Position numbers and translations under genes: made by a program. Below the pieces are notes generated by a model, which saw nothing but the letters and a program-made list of their open reading frames with translations, did not search any database and was not told the DNA's origin. From NCBI GenBank assembly GCA_937907705.1, contig CALCVP010000078.1, forward strand, positions 1 to 64,000: a stretch of DNA of 64,000 bases, read 5' to 3'. Shown one piece after another: positions 27,458 through 36,418 of the stretch; position 1 is the stretch's first letter; each line of letters opens with the position of its first letter. The DNA is from an uncultured Prevotella sp. (GTDB lineage: Bacteria > Bacteroidota > Bacteroidia > Bacteroidales > Bacteroidaceae).

Positions 27458-28537
27458 ATGAAAAACAAACAAACTTGCCTTTATGACAGACATGCAGCAT
27501 TAGGTGCACAAATCAGCCCCTTTGGCGGATTTGATATGCCTATACAATACACCACTATCACTGATGAGCACCAAGCAGTAAGAAACGATTGTGGCGTGTT
27601 TGACGTCTCACACATGGGTGAAGTAACTATTAAGGGGCCTGATGCGGAACGTTATGTGCAGCATATATTCACAAATGATGTAAGCAAATTAGAGCCTGGA
27701 AAAATACAATATGGCATGATGATCTATGACGATGGAGGTACTGTTGATGACCTTTTGGTTTACAAAATGGGGCAAAATGATTTCTTCTTGGTCATCAATG
27801 CTGCCAATATCGACAAGGATTGGCAATGGATGAAAGAGCATGCTGATGGCTTTGATATAGACTTGCAAAACCGCTCTGACGCGTATGGACAAATTGCTAT
27901 ACAAGGACCGAAGGCCGAACAAGTAACTGAAGAGGTGTTAGGTATTCACTGCAAGGAGCTTACTTTCTATACTTTTAAGGTAATTGGAGATATTATTGTC
28001 AGCAGAACAGGATATACAGGCGAAGATGGTTTTGAAATTTATGGTAGCCATGAGTACATTTGCCAATGCTGGGATAAGCTCATAAGCAGTCAACGTTGCA
28101 AGCCATGTGGTTTGGGATGCCGCGATACCTTGCGCTTTGAAGTAGGATTACCCCTCTACGGAGATGAGCTTTCTGCTGATATATCACCAGTCATGGCAGG
28201 ATTGTCTATTTTCTGTAAGCTCGATAAAGACGAATTTATAGGTAAAGAAGCGTTAGAAAAACAAAAGGCAGAAGGTACAAGCTATAAAATAGTAGGCATT
28301 GAACTGGAGGGCAAAGCCATTCCTCGACATGGTTATACTGTATTAAAAGATGGACAGGCAATAGGCGAAGTAACCACTGGTTACCACACTATCTCTACTG
28401 ATAAAAGCGTATGTATGGCATTGATAAAAACAGAATATGCCAAATTGGGAACACCGCTTGAAGTGCAAATACGCAAAAAAACATTCCCAGGAACAGTGGT
28501 AAAAAAGAAATTTTACGATAAGCATTATAAGAAATAG
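27458..28537 (+). CDS. gcvT: GcvT, aminomethyltransferase (T-protein)
   Basis: T-protein of the glycine cleavage system. It takes the aminomethyl group from lipoylated GcvH and, with tetrahydrofolate, gives methylene-THF and ammonia. The 359-residue protein has the standard length and motifs: GGFDMPIQY near 23-31, CGVFDVSHMGEV (about 46-57), and RTGYTGEDGFEIY (about 185-197). The C-terminal OB-like barrel includes GEVTTGYHTISTDKSVCMALI. It is second in the operon. Confidence 0.97.
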   Translation: MKNKQTCLYDRHAALGAQISPFGGFDMPIQYTTITDEHQAVRNDCGVFDVSHMGEVTIKGPDAERYVQHIFTNDVSKLEPGKIQYGMMIYDDGGTVDDLLVYKMGQNDFFLVINAANIDKDWQWMKEHADGFDIDLQNRSDAYGQIAIQGPKAEQVTEEVLGIHCKELTFYTFKVIGDIIVSRTGYTGEDGFEIYGSHEYICQCWDKLISSQRCKPCGLGCRDTLRFEVGLPLYGDELSADISPVMAGLSIFCKLDKDEFIGKEALEKQKAEGTSYKIVGIELEGKAIPRHGYTVLKDGQAIGEVTTGYHTISTDKSVCMALIKTEYAKLGTPLEVQIRKKTFPGTVVKKKFYDKHYKK

Positions 28538-28653
28538 AAACCTATCAAGGCACAAAAATATCTAATAACAATACACAATAAATTACTAATCAGCAGCGGC
28601 GAGCAATGCTTTTAAAGCAGAATAAGCCCTTGCTCTATAAACATTTTTATACT

Positions 28654-29043
28654 ATGGAAAAAGTTATTGACGGACTCTACTATTCTGAGTCTCACGAATT
28701 TGTAAAGGTGGAAGGCGAATATGGCTATATAGGTATTACTGATTATGCGCAGCATGCCCTCGGAAATGTGGTATATGTAGACATGCCTGAAGTGGATGAT
28801 GAAGTGAAAGCAGGTGAAGAATTTGGCACTGTAGAAAGCGTAAAAGCTGCAAGCGACCTCAATTCTCCTGTCAGTGGCACTGTAGTTGAAGTAAATGAAG
28901 CTTTAGGCGACACTCCTGAACTCATTAATCAAGATGCTTTTGATAATTGGATTATAAAGGTAAAGCTAAGCGACAAGACCGAACTTGACAGCCTTATGGA
29001 CGCCAAAGCTTATGAAGTTTTCTGCGAAAATGAAAAACATTGA
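28654..29043 (+). CDS. gcvH: GcvH, lipoyl carrier (H-protein)
   Basis: H-protein, which shuttles the aminomethyl group between P-, T- and L-proteins on a lipoyl arm. I start it at the ATG at 28654, giving 129 residues that begin at the usual GcvH N-terminus (MEKVIDGLYYSESHEFVKVE). The frame is open 16 codons further upstream, but that part is not GcvH-like. The lipoyl-lysine is Lys64 in GTVESVKAASDLNSP. It lies 116 bp after gcvT and 61 bp before gcvPA. Confidence 0.97.
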   Translation: MEKVIDGLYYSESHEFVKVEGEYGYIGITDYAQHALGNVVYVDMPEVDDEVKAGEEFGTVESVKAASDLNSPVSGTVVEVNEALGDTPELINQDAFDNWIIKVKLSDKTELDSLMDAKAYEVFCENEKH

Positions 29044-29104
29044 TGTACAATCATCTACCAATCATTAACCCAATCTATATCCATTATTAACCTATTTGAC
29101 ACCT

Positions 29105-30418
29105 ATGATATACAAGTATTTTCCTCATACCCATGAAGATATAGAGAGTATGCTTAACACTGTGGGAGTCAAGTCGCTTGATGAGCTCTATTCCGAAGTA
29201 CCTGATAGCATTCGGTTTAAAAGAGATTATCAGCTTCCTGAAGCCATGAGCGAACCAGAGGTAAGACGTTTCTTTGAGCAGTTAGGCAAAGAAAACAAGC
29301 CCCTGACATGCTTTGCCGGAGCTGGTGTATACGATCACTATGCCCCAGCCGTTATCAATCATATTATAGAAAGGTCGGAATTTTTAACCTCTTACACCCC
29401 TTATCAAGCTGAAATATCACAAGGTACGCTACATTATATATTCGAATATCAGTCAATGATGGCTGAACTTACAGGCATGGACATTTCCAATGCCTCCATG
29501 TATGATGGCACAACAGCTACCGCTGAAGCCGTAATGATGGCAGTAGCGGCAGCAAAAAAGAGTAATACCGTTATTCTCTCGGAAACTGTTGACAAGAAAA
29601 CAGTAGACGTTGTCAATACTTACGCCAAGTTTCATGGCATCAATATAGTAATGGTTACAGAACACGAAGGCATAACAGACAGACAAAATTTAGAGCAGAA
29701 AGTGGGTAAAGGCGGCATTGCAGGTGTAATAGTGCAACAGCCTAACAAGTATGGTATCGTAGAAGACTATACAGGACTGGCAGACATTACTCACCAAAAT
29801 AAAGCTCTTCTTATTATAAACAGCGTAGCAGCAGACCTTTCTGTGCTAAAAACTCCAGGCGGATGGGGGGCAGACATTGCCGTTGGCGATGGGCAGAGTT
29901 TAGGTGTTCCCATGCAGTTTGGCGGACCTTACATAGGCTATTTATGCTGCACAGAGAAGCTAATGCGTAAAATGCCCGGGCGTATTGTTGGCATGACGCA
30001 GGATAACCGCGGTCAACGCGCCTTTGTACTTACCTTGCAAGCACGTGAACAACATATCCGCCGACAGAAAGCGACCTCCAATATCTGCTCCAATCAAAGC
30101 CTTATGGCATTGTATGTTACCATCTATATGGCATTAATGGGCAAGCAAGGGGTAAAAGAAGCTGCCGAACTTTCGTATGCTGGAGCACACTATATGTACG
30201 ACCTGCTCATAGCCACAGGCAAGTTTACACCCACCTTCCAACAACCTTTCTTCAATGAATTTTGTGTTGATTATTCAGGTGATGTAGACTTGCTACAACA
30301 AAAGTTCATTGACAATGGCTTTATGGGCGGCATCAAGATGGGCGAACATACCATTATGTTTGCCGTTACTGAACAACGCACAAAAGCGGAAATTGACAAC
30401 CTTATTAAATTAATCTGA
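29105..30418 (+). CDS. gcvPA: GcvPA, glycine dehydrogenase subunit 1
   Basis: Subunit 1 of the split P-protein, which with GcvPB decarboxylates glycine. The 437-residue protein matches the N-terminal half of single-chain GcvP: a KYFPHTHEDIESML opening, CFAGAGVYDHYAPAVI, and TPYQAEISQGTLH. I use the ATG at 29105; a TTG three codons upstream is the other in-frame choice. The stop is 2 bp before gcvPB. Split P-proteins are found in Firmicutes and some Bacteroidota, whereas others, such as Bacteroides, have one long GcvP. Confidence 0.95.
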   Translation: MIYKYFPHTHEDIESMLNTVGVKSLDELYSEVPDSIRFKRDYQLPEAMSEPEVRRFFEQLGKENKPLTCFAGAGVYDHYAPAVINHIIERSEFLTSYTPYQAEISQGTLHYIFEYQSMMAELTGMDISNASMYDGTTATAEAVMMAVAAAKKSNTVILSETVDKKTVDVVNTYAKFHGINIVMVTEHEGITDRQNLEQKVGKGGIAGVIVQQPNKYGIVEDYTGLADITHQNKALLIINSVAADLSVLKTPGGWGADIAVGDGQSLGVPMQFGGPYIGYLCCTEKLMRKMPGRIVGMTQDNRGQRAFVLTLQAREQHIRRQKATSNICSNQSLMALYVTIYMALMGKQGVKEAAELSYAGAHYMYDLLIATGKFTPTFQQPFFNEFCVDYSGDVDLLQQKFIDNGFMGGIKMGEHTIMFAVTEQRTKAEIDNLIKLI

Positions 30419-30420
30419 CC

Positions 30421-31833
30421 ATGAACAACAAGCTATACGGTAACCTTATATTTGAGTTGTCGCATGCAGGACGTAAAGGTTATTCACTACCCAAAAACGA
30501 ATTTGGCAATTATAACATACCAACTTCTATCAGAAGGAACAGTGATGCCAATCTTCCTGAATGTGATGAACTGACTGTTACAAGGCATTACACCAACCAT
30601 AGTGGCAACAACTTTGGAGTAGACAATGGCTTTTACCCTTTAGGTAGCTGTACTATGAAATACAATCCTGCTATCAATGAAGAGATAGCCACTATGCCTC
30701 AGTTTACTCATTTGCATCCTCTGCAACCTGCTTCGACCTGCCAAGGAGCGCTAAAAATATGTCAAGAACTACGCAAAGCCTTATCAGAAATAGCAGGATT
30801 AGCCGACTTTACGCTTAATCCCTTTGCCGGAGCACACGGTGAATTGACTGGACTCATGATTATACGCAGCTATCACGAGAGCAGAGGCGACAGCAAACGC
30901 ACCAAAGTTATTGTGCCTGACTCTGCCCATGGCACCAATCCTGCATCTGCCGCAGTATGCGGATTGGATATTGTTGAGGTGAAAAGCACAGCTAACGGCA
31001 TTGTAGATATAGACAATCTCAAAGCGCTGCTCGATGGCAGCATTGCAGCCATGATGATGACAAATCCCAACACGCTTGGACTTTTTGAGCAACAAATTCC
31101 AGAAATAGCCCAATTGGTGCACGATTGTGGTGGCTTAATGTATTATGATGGTGCCAATCTAAACCCAATGTTGGGCGTCTGCCGCCCTGGCGACATGGGA
31201 TTTGACGTTATGCACATTAATCTTCACAAGACTTTCTCTACGCCTCACGGTGGTGGAGGCCCTGGAAGCGGACCTGTAGGAGTAAGAAAAGGACTGGAAA
31301 AGTTTCTTCCTGACAATAGCGACATTTCGGTAGGGCCTTACCATGGCAACTTTGGCGTAATCATGAAAGCCTACGCCTATATACTAAGTTTGGGCAAAGA
31401 ACACATCAAGCAAGTAGGACCATTGTCTACACTGAATGCCAACTACATCAAAGAATCGCTAAAAGATATATATGAATTGCCTATTAAAGGACTGTGCAAA
31501 CATGAGTTTGTATTTAATGGATTGGCAGACAAGTCTACCGGTATCACCACTATGGATGTGGCCAAGCGTCTGCTTGATTATGGCTACCATGCTCCTACCA
31601 TCTACTTTCCACTGCTTTTCCATGAAGCTATGATGATAGAACCTACTGAAAACGAGAGCAAGGGGACCCTTGATGGCTTCATTACAGTAATGCGGAAGAT
31701 AGCCGATGAAGCTAAAAACGAACCCGATTTACTGAAGACGGCACCGCACAACACACCAATTGGCAGAGTTGATGATGTGTTGGCAGCCAAACATCCGATA
31801 GTAACATACAAGCAGTTGCAAAGCGAAAGTTAG
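30421..31833 (+). CDS. gcvPB: GcvPB, glycine dehydrogenase subunit 2 (PLP subunit)
   Basis: The PLP-binding subunit of the split P-protein, 470 residues. The Schiff-base lysine is in INLHKTFSTPHGGGGPGSGP (Lys at about 270), preceded by DSAHGTNPASAAVCG and YYDGANLNPMLG, all standard for P-proteins. It begins 2 bp after gcvPA, so the two subunits should be made in equal amounts. It is the last tightly packed gene of the operon; lpd follows after 271 bp. Confidence 0.96.
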   Translation: MNNKLYGNLIFELSHAGRKGYSLPKNEFGNYNIPTSIRRNSDANLPECDELTVTRHYTNHSGNNFGVDNGFYPLGSCTMKYNPAINEEIATMPQFTHLHPLQPASTCQGALKICQELRKALSEIAGLADFTLNPFAGAHGELTGLMIIRSYHESRGDSKRTKVIVPDSAHGTNPASAAVCGLDIVEVKSTANGIVDIDNLKALLDGSIAAMMMTNPNTLGLFEQQIPEIAQLVHDCGGLMYYDGANLNPMLGVCRPGDMGFDVMHINLHKTFSTPHGGGGPGSGPVGVRKGLEKFLPDNSDISVGPYHGNFGVIMKAYAYILSLGKEHIKQVGPLSTLNANYIKESLKDIYELPIKGLCKHEFVFNGLADKSTGITTMDVAKRLLDYGYHAPTIYFPLLFHEAMMIEPTENESKGTLDGFITVMRKIADEAKNEPDLLKTAPHNTPIGRVDDVLAAKHPIVTYKQLQSES

Positions 31834-31868
31834 CTATTGAGCTTGCTCACATGTATCATGTGATTTCT

Positions 31869-31934
31869 CTATACATACAACGCATAGTCCCTATACATGC
31901 AATTCATAGTCCCTATACATGCAATTCATAGTCT
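31869..31934. repeat. Three tandem 22-bp repeats between gcvPB and lpd
   Basis: Three head-to-tail 22-bp copies start at 31869, 31891 and 31913. The second and third differ at one position and the first at about four. Across each junction is a short palindrome around a 3-nt centre, ATAG-TCC-CTAT. The period and the 3-nt centre recall arrays A-E, but the word is different. Confidence 0.85.
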
Positions 31935-31998
31935 TCACACATATAAAAAGTATGACAAGAAAGGCGTTTTGCAATAGAGAAAACATTCCCTTCAATAT

Positions 31999-32083
31999 GC
32001 AGAAAAGAATATTTGAAACCTTTGTTTCATGGTAAACAGTCATTCCGTTATACTGTTCTAAACCTCCAAATATACTTTTCTGC
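31999..32083 (+). promoter_or_regulatory. Structured 85-nt element upstream of lpd
   Basis: Arms 31999-32015 and 32067-32083 pair at 16 of 17 positions. The 51-nt interior can form AACAGT/ACTGTT (32035-32040 with 32052-32057), extended by GGT/ACC (32031-32033 with 32062-32064), and a smaller AAAC/GTTT hairpin (32016-32027). On RNA this would be a closed multi-branch fold 21 nt before the lpd start. No T-run follows, so a plain terminator is unlikely. It could be a leader RNA, or a small inverted-repeat element. Confidence 0.55.
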
Positions 32084-32104
32084 ACTTTAACACCTATCTT
32101 ATTT

Positions 32105-33430
32105 ATGGAAAATAACTTCAATATCATTATTATAGGAGCAGGACCTGGAGGCTACAAGACAGCTCTCTACGCTGCCCAAAACGGTCTTTCTGTACTCATT
32201 GTTGAGCAAGATGAATTAGGAGGAACATGCTTAAACAAAGGTTGCATACCTACAAAAGCATATGCACGCCATGCTGAAATCTTACAAACGCTCCACCATG
32301 CTACAGAATATGGACTGGAAAAACTGAACTATAAGTTTGATTTCAAAACAGCGGTTAACCGCAAAGATACTGTAATAGCACAGCTCAGAGAGGGCATTAG
32401 CACCCTGCTGTCTGTCCCAGGCATCACCCTTGTCAAAGGCAAAGCACAATTTGCCACATCCAACAGCATCCATATAGGCGGACAAATATATACAGCAGAA
32501 AATATTATCATAGCCACAGGCTCTGAAGCAAAGAGCCTCTCCATTGACCAGTTAGACACAGAGATGGTATGCGATACTACCTGGGTGCTGCAAACTACAC
32601 AGTTACCACAGCGCATCTGCATAATAGGAGCAGGAGTAATAGGCATGGAATTTGCAAGCATACTGAATGCTTTTGGCTGCCATGTCAGTGTGGTTGAATT
32701 TATGAAAGAGTGTCTTCCCGCTTTAGATAGCGACATAGCCAAGCGTCTGCGCAAATGTCTTGAAAAGCGCGGTGTAGACTTTTACATGCAATCTGCCATA
32801 CAATGTGCAGCTCACGGCAAAGTTACTTTTGAACGAAAAGGCAAGAATATTGACCTTGAAGCCGACAAGGTGCTGTTAGCTGTAGGCCGAAAGCCACGCA
32901 CAGAGGGAATTGACTTGGAACAGATAGGCATAGAATATAATTCTAAAGGCATTGCTGTTGACAACAATATGCAAACAAATATACCCCATATATATGCTGT
33001 TGGCGATGTAAATGGACTGCAAATGCTGGCCCATGCTGCAGAGATGCAAGGCAAACGGGCCGTAAATCATATTCTCAACAAGGCTGACAATATCAAATTA
33101 AGCGTGACGCCTGCCGCTATTTTTACCCATCCTGAAGCAGCTTGCGTTGGAATGACAGAAGAACAATGCAAAGCACAAGGTATGGCATACACCTGCAAGA
33201 AGAATTATTACAGGGCCAACGGGAAAGCTGTAGCCATGAATGAGACGGATGGAATGCTGAAACTATTGGCCGACAACACCGGAAAGATAATCGGCTGCCA
33301 TGTGTATGGAGCACATGCTGCCGACTTAGTGCAGGAGGTCAGCACACTGATGTGTCGCAACACTACACTGCAAGAGCTGCACGATATGACGCATATACAC
33401 CCCACACTGAGCGAAATAATTGTTGAATAA
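32105..33430 (+). CDS. lpdA: Dihydrolipoyl dehydrogenase (L-protein)
   Basis: A flavoprotein that reoxidises dihydrolipoyl groups with NAD+. The 441-residue chain has the FAD motif GAGPGGYKTA (11-20), the redox disulfide GGTCLNKGCIPTK (Cys42 and Cys47), the NAD motif CIIGAGVIGMEFASILNAFG, a second FAD contact IYAVGDVNG, and the C-terminal active-site His-Glu in IHPTLSEI. Since no 2-oxoacid dehydrogenase genes are nearby, it is probably the dedicated L-protein of the glycine cleavage system. It is separated from gcvPB by a gap with repeats and a structured element, so it may be controlled separately. Confidence 0.95.
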   Translation: MENNFNIIIIGAGPGGYKTALYAAQNGLSVLIVEQDELGGTCLNKGCIPTKAYARHAEILQTLHHATEYGLEKLNYKFDFKTAVNRKDTVIAQLREGISTLLSVPGITLVKGKAQFATSNSIHIGGQIYTAENIIIATGSEAKSLSIDQLDTEMVCDTTWVLQTTQLPQRICIIGAGVIGMEFASILNAFGCHVSVVEFMKECLPALDSDIAKRLRKCLEKRGVDFYMQSAIQCAAHGKVTFERKGKNIDLEADKVLLAVGRKPRTEGIDLEQIGIEYNSKGIAVDNNMQTNIPHIYAVGDVNGLQMLAHAAEMQGKRAVNHILNKADNIKLSVTPAAIFTHPEAACVGMTEEQCKAQGMAYTCKKNYYRANGKAVAMNETDGMLKLLADNTGKIIGCHVYGAHAADLVQEVSTLMCRNTTLQELHDMTHIHPTLSEIIVE

Positions 33431-33452
33431 ACCTTATTTTCCTATTTTCAGT

Positions 33453-33504
33453 CCTTTGCCATTGATAAGATTGCAACCATGTGCAATCTTGTCTATGGCA
33501 AAGG
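33453..33504. terminator. Bidirectional terminator after lpd
   Basis: A two-part stem: CCTTTGCCAT (33453-33462) pairs with 33495-33504, and an inner AAGATTGCA/TGCAATCTT stem forms around 33467-33490. It is followed by CTTTTTC and lies between convergent lpd and the phosphoesterase gene. Confidence 0.85.
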
Positions 33505-33549
33505 GCTTTTTCATTGTATGTCTTTCTCTTTACTACTGATATGCAACAT

Positions 33550-35331
33550 CTATTTACGCTCGTTAGCGTAATAATGAGCATAATTGTAAAAGGCATTGGT
33601 AACCACTTCGCCACTGGTGGCAGTAAAGACGTGTCCATAAGGGTCTGTTGCCTCCACTATTATATTTGCCTTAGGATTTTTAGGTTCATAATAATAAAGG
33701 TGATTCATAATCAAATAGCCATTGGCTTTGCTGACGAAAGAATAAGGCGCACACTTGGCATACTTGTGATGATACCCCGCAGCAAAAGCATCTTGCCCTT
33801 TGCTTGCTATGCGTTTCATGTGGTGTTCTTCGCCATCTTCAATAGCTATTACACGCCATCTGGAGTCAGCATTAAACACATTAGCCACCAACACTCCCCT
33901 ATTCTTAGGCAGGTTCCAGTCGTTTACATAGCTATCACCATTGAAATCTGTATCTGCTCTAAACAGTGTCATCTGCCGAGAAGCATTCCAAAATGTGCCC
34001 TTATAATAGCAGTCTGTCAAGCGTGTGTCCTCAAAGGTATATACATAGTAGCCGTTGGGCGTGCCACAGATATTGATGTTCGACTGCCATATATTGCCGC
34101 ATGCCGCAGCATGGCAATGCTCCATGATATGGCGTCCTTGGTAATTGATTTCGTGGTTGAGGGCAAAATGGGTGTGTCCACAGAAGAGTTCGTAGCCCCC
34201 CTCAAAGCGTTCGAGCAAACCAAGCAGCATCGACAGCCGTGATGAAATGTAGTGTCCTTTCTCCTTTGCTATGTCAAGTGGATGCGCTTTGCCATAAGGC
34301 GAGTTGCCAAAAGTGAACGGTATGTGATAGCAAAGCACCACTTTCATGGAACGAGGAGTGAGCGCGAGGTCTTGCTCCAGCCATTTTACCTGCGCCGCTG
34401 TCAGTTCACCAGGAGAATAGTATGACTTGTGTCGGGTAAATTGCACATTATTAATACACACATAATGTTCATCACCACGATTAAAAGAGTAGTCGGTAGG
34501 TCCCCAACTATCTTCCCATTTGCGCTTGTACAAGGCATTTCCATCTTGGTCATGATTACCTATTACCGAGAACAGGCGCATCTGCGAGGAGCCAAGTGCC
34601 CGCCTTATCTCCCGCTCCAAACGTGGGTTGTAGCCCCCATAATATTGCACGTCATCACCCATGCTCAGCCCATACACCGCTGTTCCGTTAGGCATTGCCT
34701 GTATGGTCTTTCTGATATCTTTCATGGTCTGAGCAGTAAAGCGCTCTATATCGCTTTTCTTCACAGGATTGTCATCAGGACTCGTGTAATAGGGATTGAT
34801 AGCGTTGGTAACTTGCGGATCGCCTATAACAATCATCTTATAGCGTCTCTCCTTCCCTTCCGGCAATCTTTTCAGTTTAAAATCATATACTTTCTTATTC
34901 GCTTCAACGGGCTGATAAAAGTAAGCTGTACGGTCATTGTCGGCATGAACAGGCACCTCACAGTAAGCAGGAACACTGTAATAGACAAAACGTGCCTGCT
35001 TATTGCGCAGCAAGGTATAATGCCCTGCCGTGTCAGTCAGCACACAGGTGTAGCCGTCGCTCACCACTACCCCCTCCATACCATGGCCCTGCTCATCTGT
35101 CAGCAGTCCTGTTATGGTATAATTGGTGGTGTCTTTAGAGGCTTTTGCTGCCTTTTTAGCCACCTTTTTAGTCTGCTTTTTATGAGCTGTATCTGTGCGC
35201 CATGCCTGGTTCATCTTGCCCAAAGCTAATGATTGCCTGGTATGGTCTGCATGATGGCTCACCATAGCCATGCTGACCACTACAATGCAAGCCAACACCA
35301 TCAACAGTTTTCTGAAATCCTTGTTTTTCAT
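33550..35331 (-). CDS. Secreted calcineurin-like metallophosphoesterase
   Basis: A 593-residue exported or membrane-anchored protein. I start at 35331 (MKNKDFRKLL), which gives a clean hydrophobic segment at about 8-25. A carboxypeptidase-regulatory-like beta domain (about 75-130, ITGLLTDEQGHGMEGVVVSDG) precedes a full metallophosphoesterase core: GDPQVT, MGDDVQY, GNHDQDG, CYHIPF and CGHTHF. A C-terminal beta domain (about 440-590) follows, as in Bacteroidota phosphoesterases of this type. The substrate is unknown. It is a single gene. Confidence 0.88.
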   Translation of the reverse strand: MKNKDFRKLLMVLACIVVVSMAMVSHHADHTRQSLALGKMNQAWRTDTAHKKQTKKVAKKAAKASKDTTNYTITGLLTDEQGHGMEGVVVSDGYTCVLTDTAGHYTLLRNKQARFVYYSVPAYCEVPVHADNDRTAYFYQPVEANKKVYDFKLKRLPEGKERRYKMIVIGDPQVTNAINPYYTSPDDNPVKKSDIERFTAQTMKDIRKTIQAMPNGTAVYGLSMGDDVQYYGGYNPRLEREIRRALGSSQMRLFSVIGNHDQDGNALYKRKWEDSWGPTDYSFNRGDEHYVCINNVQFTRHKSYYSPGELTAAQVKWLEQDLALTPRSMKVVLCYHIPFTFGNSPYGKAHPLDIAKEKGHYISSRLSMLLGLLERFEGGYELFCGHTHFALNHEINYQGRHIMEHCHAAACGNIWQSNINICGTPNGYYVYTFEDTRLTDCYYKGTFWNASRQMTLFRADTDFNGDSYVNDWNLPKNRGVLVANVFNADSRWRVIAIEDGEEHHMKRIASKGQDAFAAGYHHKYAKCAPYSFVSKANGYLIMNHLYYYEPKNPKANIIVEATDPYGHVFTATSGEVVTNAFYNYAHYYANERK

Positions 35332-35634
35332 TCTTGCAATCCTTATCCACCGCTTTCTGTTTGCCATTTCTTACACAGAGCCTACCATTTGCCCTCTTGA
35401 AGGTCGCCAAAGTAGCAGTGTTTCTATCTTGAAAGGAATACCTTTCAGTAGACATTCAGCAGTAAAGCAAATAAAATTGTGCCATATTTTCAAGGCTATC
35501 ATCTACTTTGCGAAAGCACACAGCTACCTTCTTTACGGCCATTTGCCCTACAAAGATAGCTAAAAAACGCTTTTGCTATCACTATTTTCAAGAAAATAAG
35601 TGTTTAAAAGCCTTACTTATAAAGAAAAAATATG

Positions 35635-35642
35635 TAAGTTTG
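35635..35642 (+). promoter_or_regulatory. Candidate -7 box for the DUF308 gene
   Basis: TAAGTTTG matches TAnnTTTG and would give a leader of about 15 nt. No TTTG lies at the expected distance upstream. Confidence 0.4.
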
Positions 35643-35663
35643 CACTTATTAAAGTTATCTATC

Positions 35664-36275
35664 ATGAAGATATTACAAAGTTCTTTGTTCCGCGCCCTGT
35701 GTGCCATTGCCGTGGGTGCACTGCTTATCAGCAATCCCGACAATACGGTAAAAGGCATCACCATAGCCATCGGCGTGCTGTTTCTGCTGTCTGGTGTCAT
35801 CTCGTGTGCCACCTATCTCAACTCAAGAAAACATTACAACGATGTGGAAATCTACGACCGTAGCGGACAGTTAATCAGTCAGCGTCCCATGTCATTTCCC
35901 TTAGTAGGCATTGGCAGCGTGCTGTTAGGACTTATCTTAGCCTTGATGCCAGGTCTGTTTGTTACCTCACTGATGTATGTATTAGGTGCAATACTGATAA
36001 TGGGCAGCCTCAACCAGTTTATGAATCTCGTCAATTTGAAAAGGGCCTGTGCCATACCTCTATGGTTTTGGTTAGGTCCGTCGGTGGTGCTGTTGGTAGG
36101 CTTGTTTGTCATTCTCAAGCCTATGGCTACCGCCAGTCTGCCACTGCTCATCATTGGGTGGTGTCTGCTGTTCTATGGTGTTACTGAATGCATCAACTCA
36201 TTCAAGATTTACAAGACTAACAAAATGCTAAAACAACTGCAAGAAAAAGCCACAGAACACGACACTGGCGAATAG
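35664..36275 (+). CDS. DUF308 (HdeD-like) membrane protein
   Basis: A 203-residue inner-membrane protein with six hydrophobic segments arranged in pairs, as in the HdeD/DUF308 family. The Asn-Pro near NPDNTVKGI and the repeated 'LLGLILALMPGLF' type helices are typical. I start at ATG 35664; the frame is open to 35508, but the extra 52 residues are Lys-rich and not membrane-like. HdeD in E. coli is linked to acid stress; the role here is unknown. It converges on udk across a very strong hairpin. Confidence 0.82.
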   Translation: MKILQSSLFRALCAIAVGALLISNPDNTVKGITIAIGVLFLLSGVISCATYLNSRKHYNDVEIYDRSGQLISQRPMSFPLVGIGSVLLGLILALMPGLFVTSLMYVLGAILIMGSLNQFMNLVNLKRACAIPLWFWLGPSVVLLVGLFVILKPMATASLPLLIIGWCLLFYGVTECINSFKIYKTNKMLKQLQEKATEHDTGE

Positions 36276-36328
36276 CATCAAGCAAGCTTAAAACTGCTTG
36301 CCGGCGTAATTACCTATACTTCACTATT

Positions 36329-36385
36329 ATAAGAAATCGCCCGATGCATACTTTACGGTAAAGTATGCATCGGGCGATTTCTTAT
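36329..36385. terminator. Perfect 27-bp hairpin between convergent genes
   Basis: Positions 36329-36355 and 36359-36385 are exact reverse complements around a 3-nt loop CGG. The feet are AAGAAA/TTTCTT, so each strand carries a weak T-tract. It lies 54 bp after the DUF308 gene and 33 bp after the udk stop, as a bidirectional terminator would. Confidence 0.85.
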
Positions 36386-36418
36386 ACCCGCAGTCAAGCA
36401 TACATTATAACAGATGCT

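Noticed and set aside
33481..34242. 253-codon open frame on the plus strand
   Set aside because: Antisense to the C-terminal half of the metallophosphoesterase, and it starts inside a terminator hairpin.
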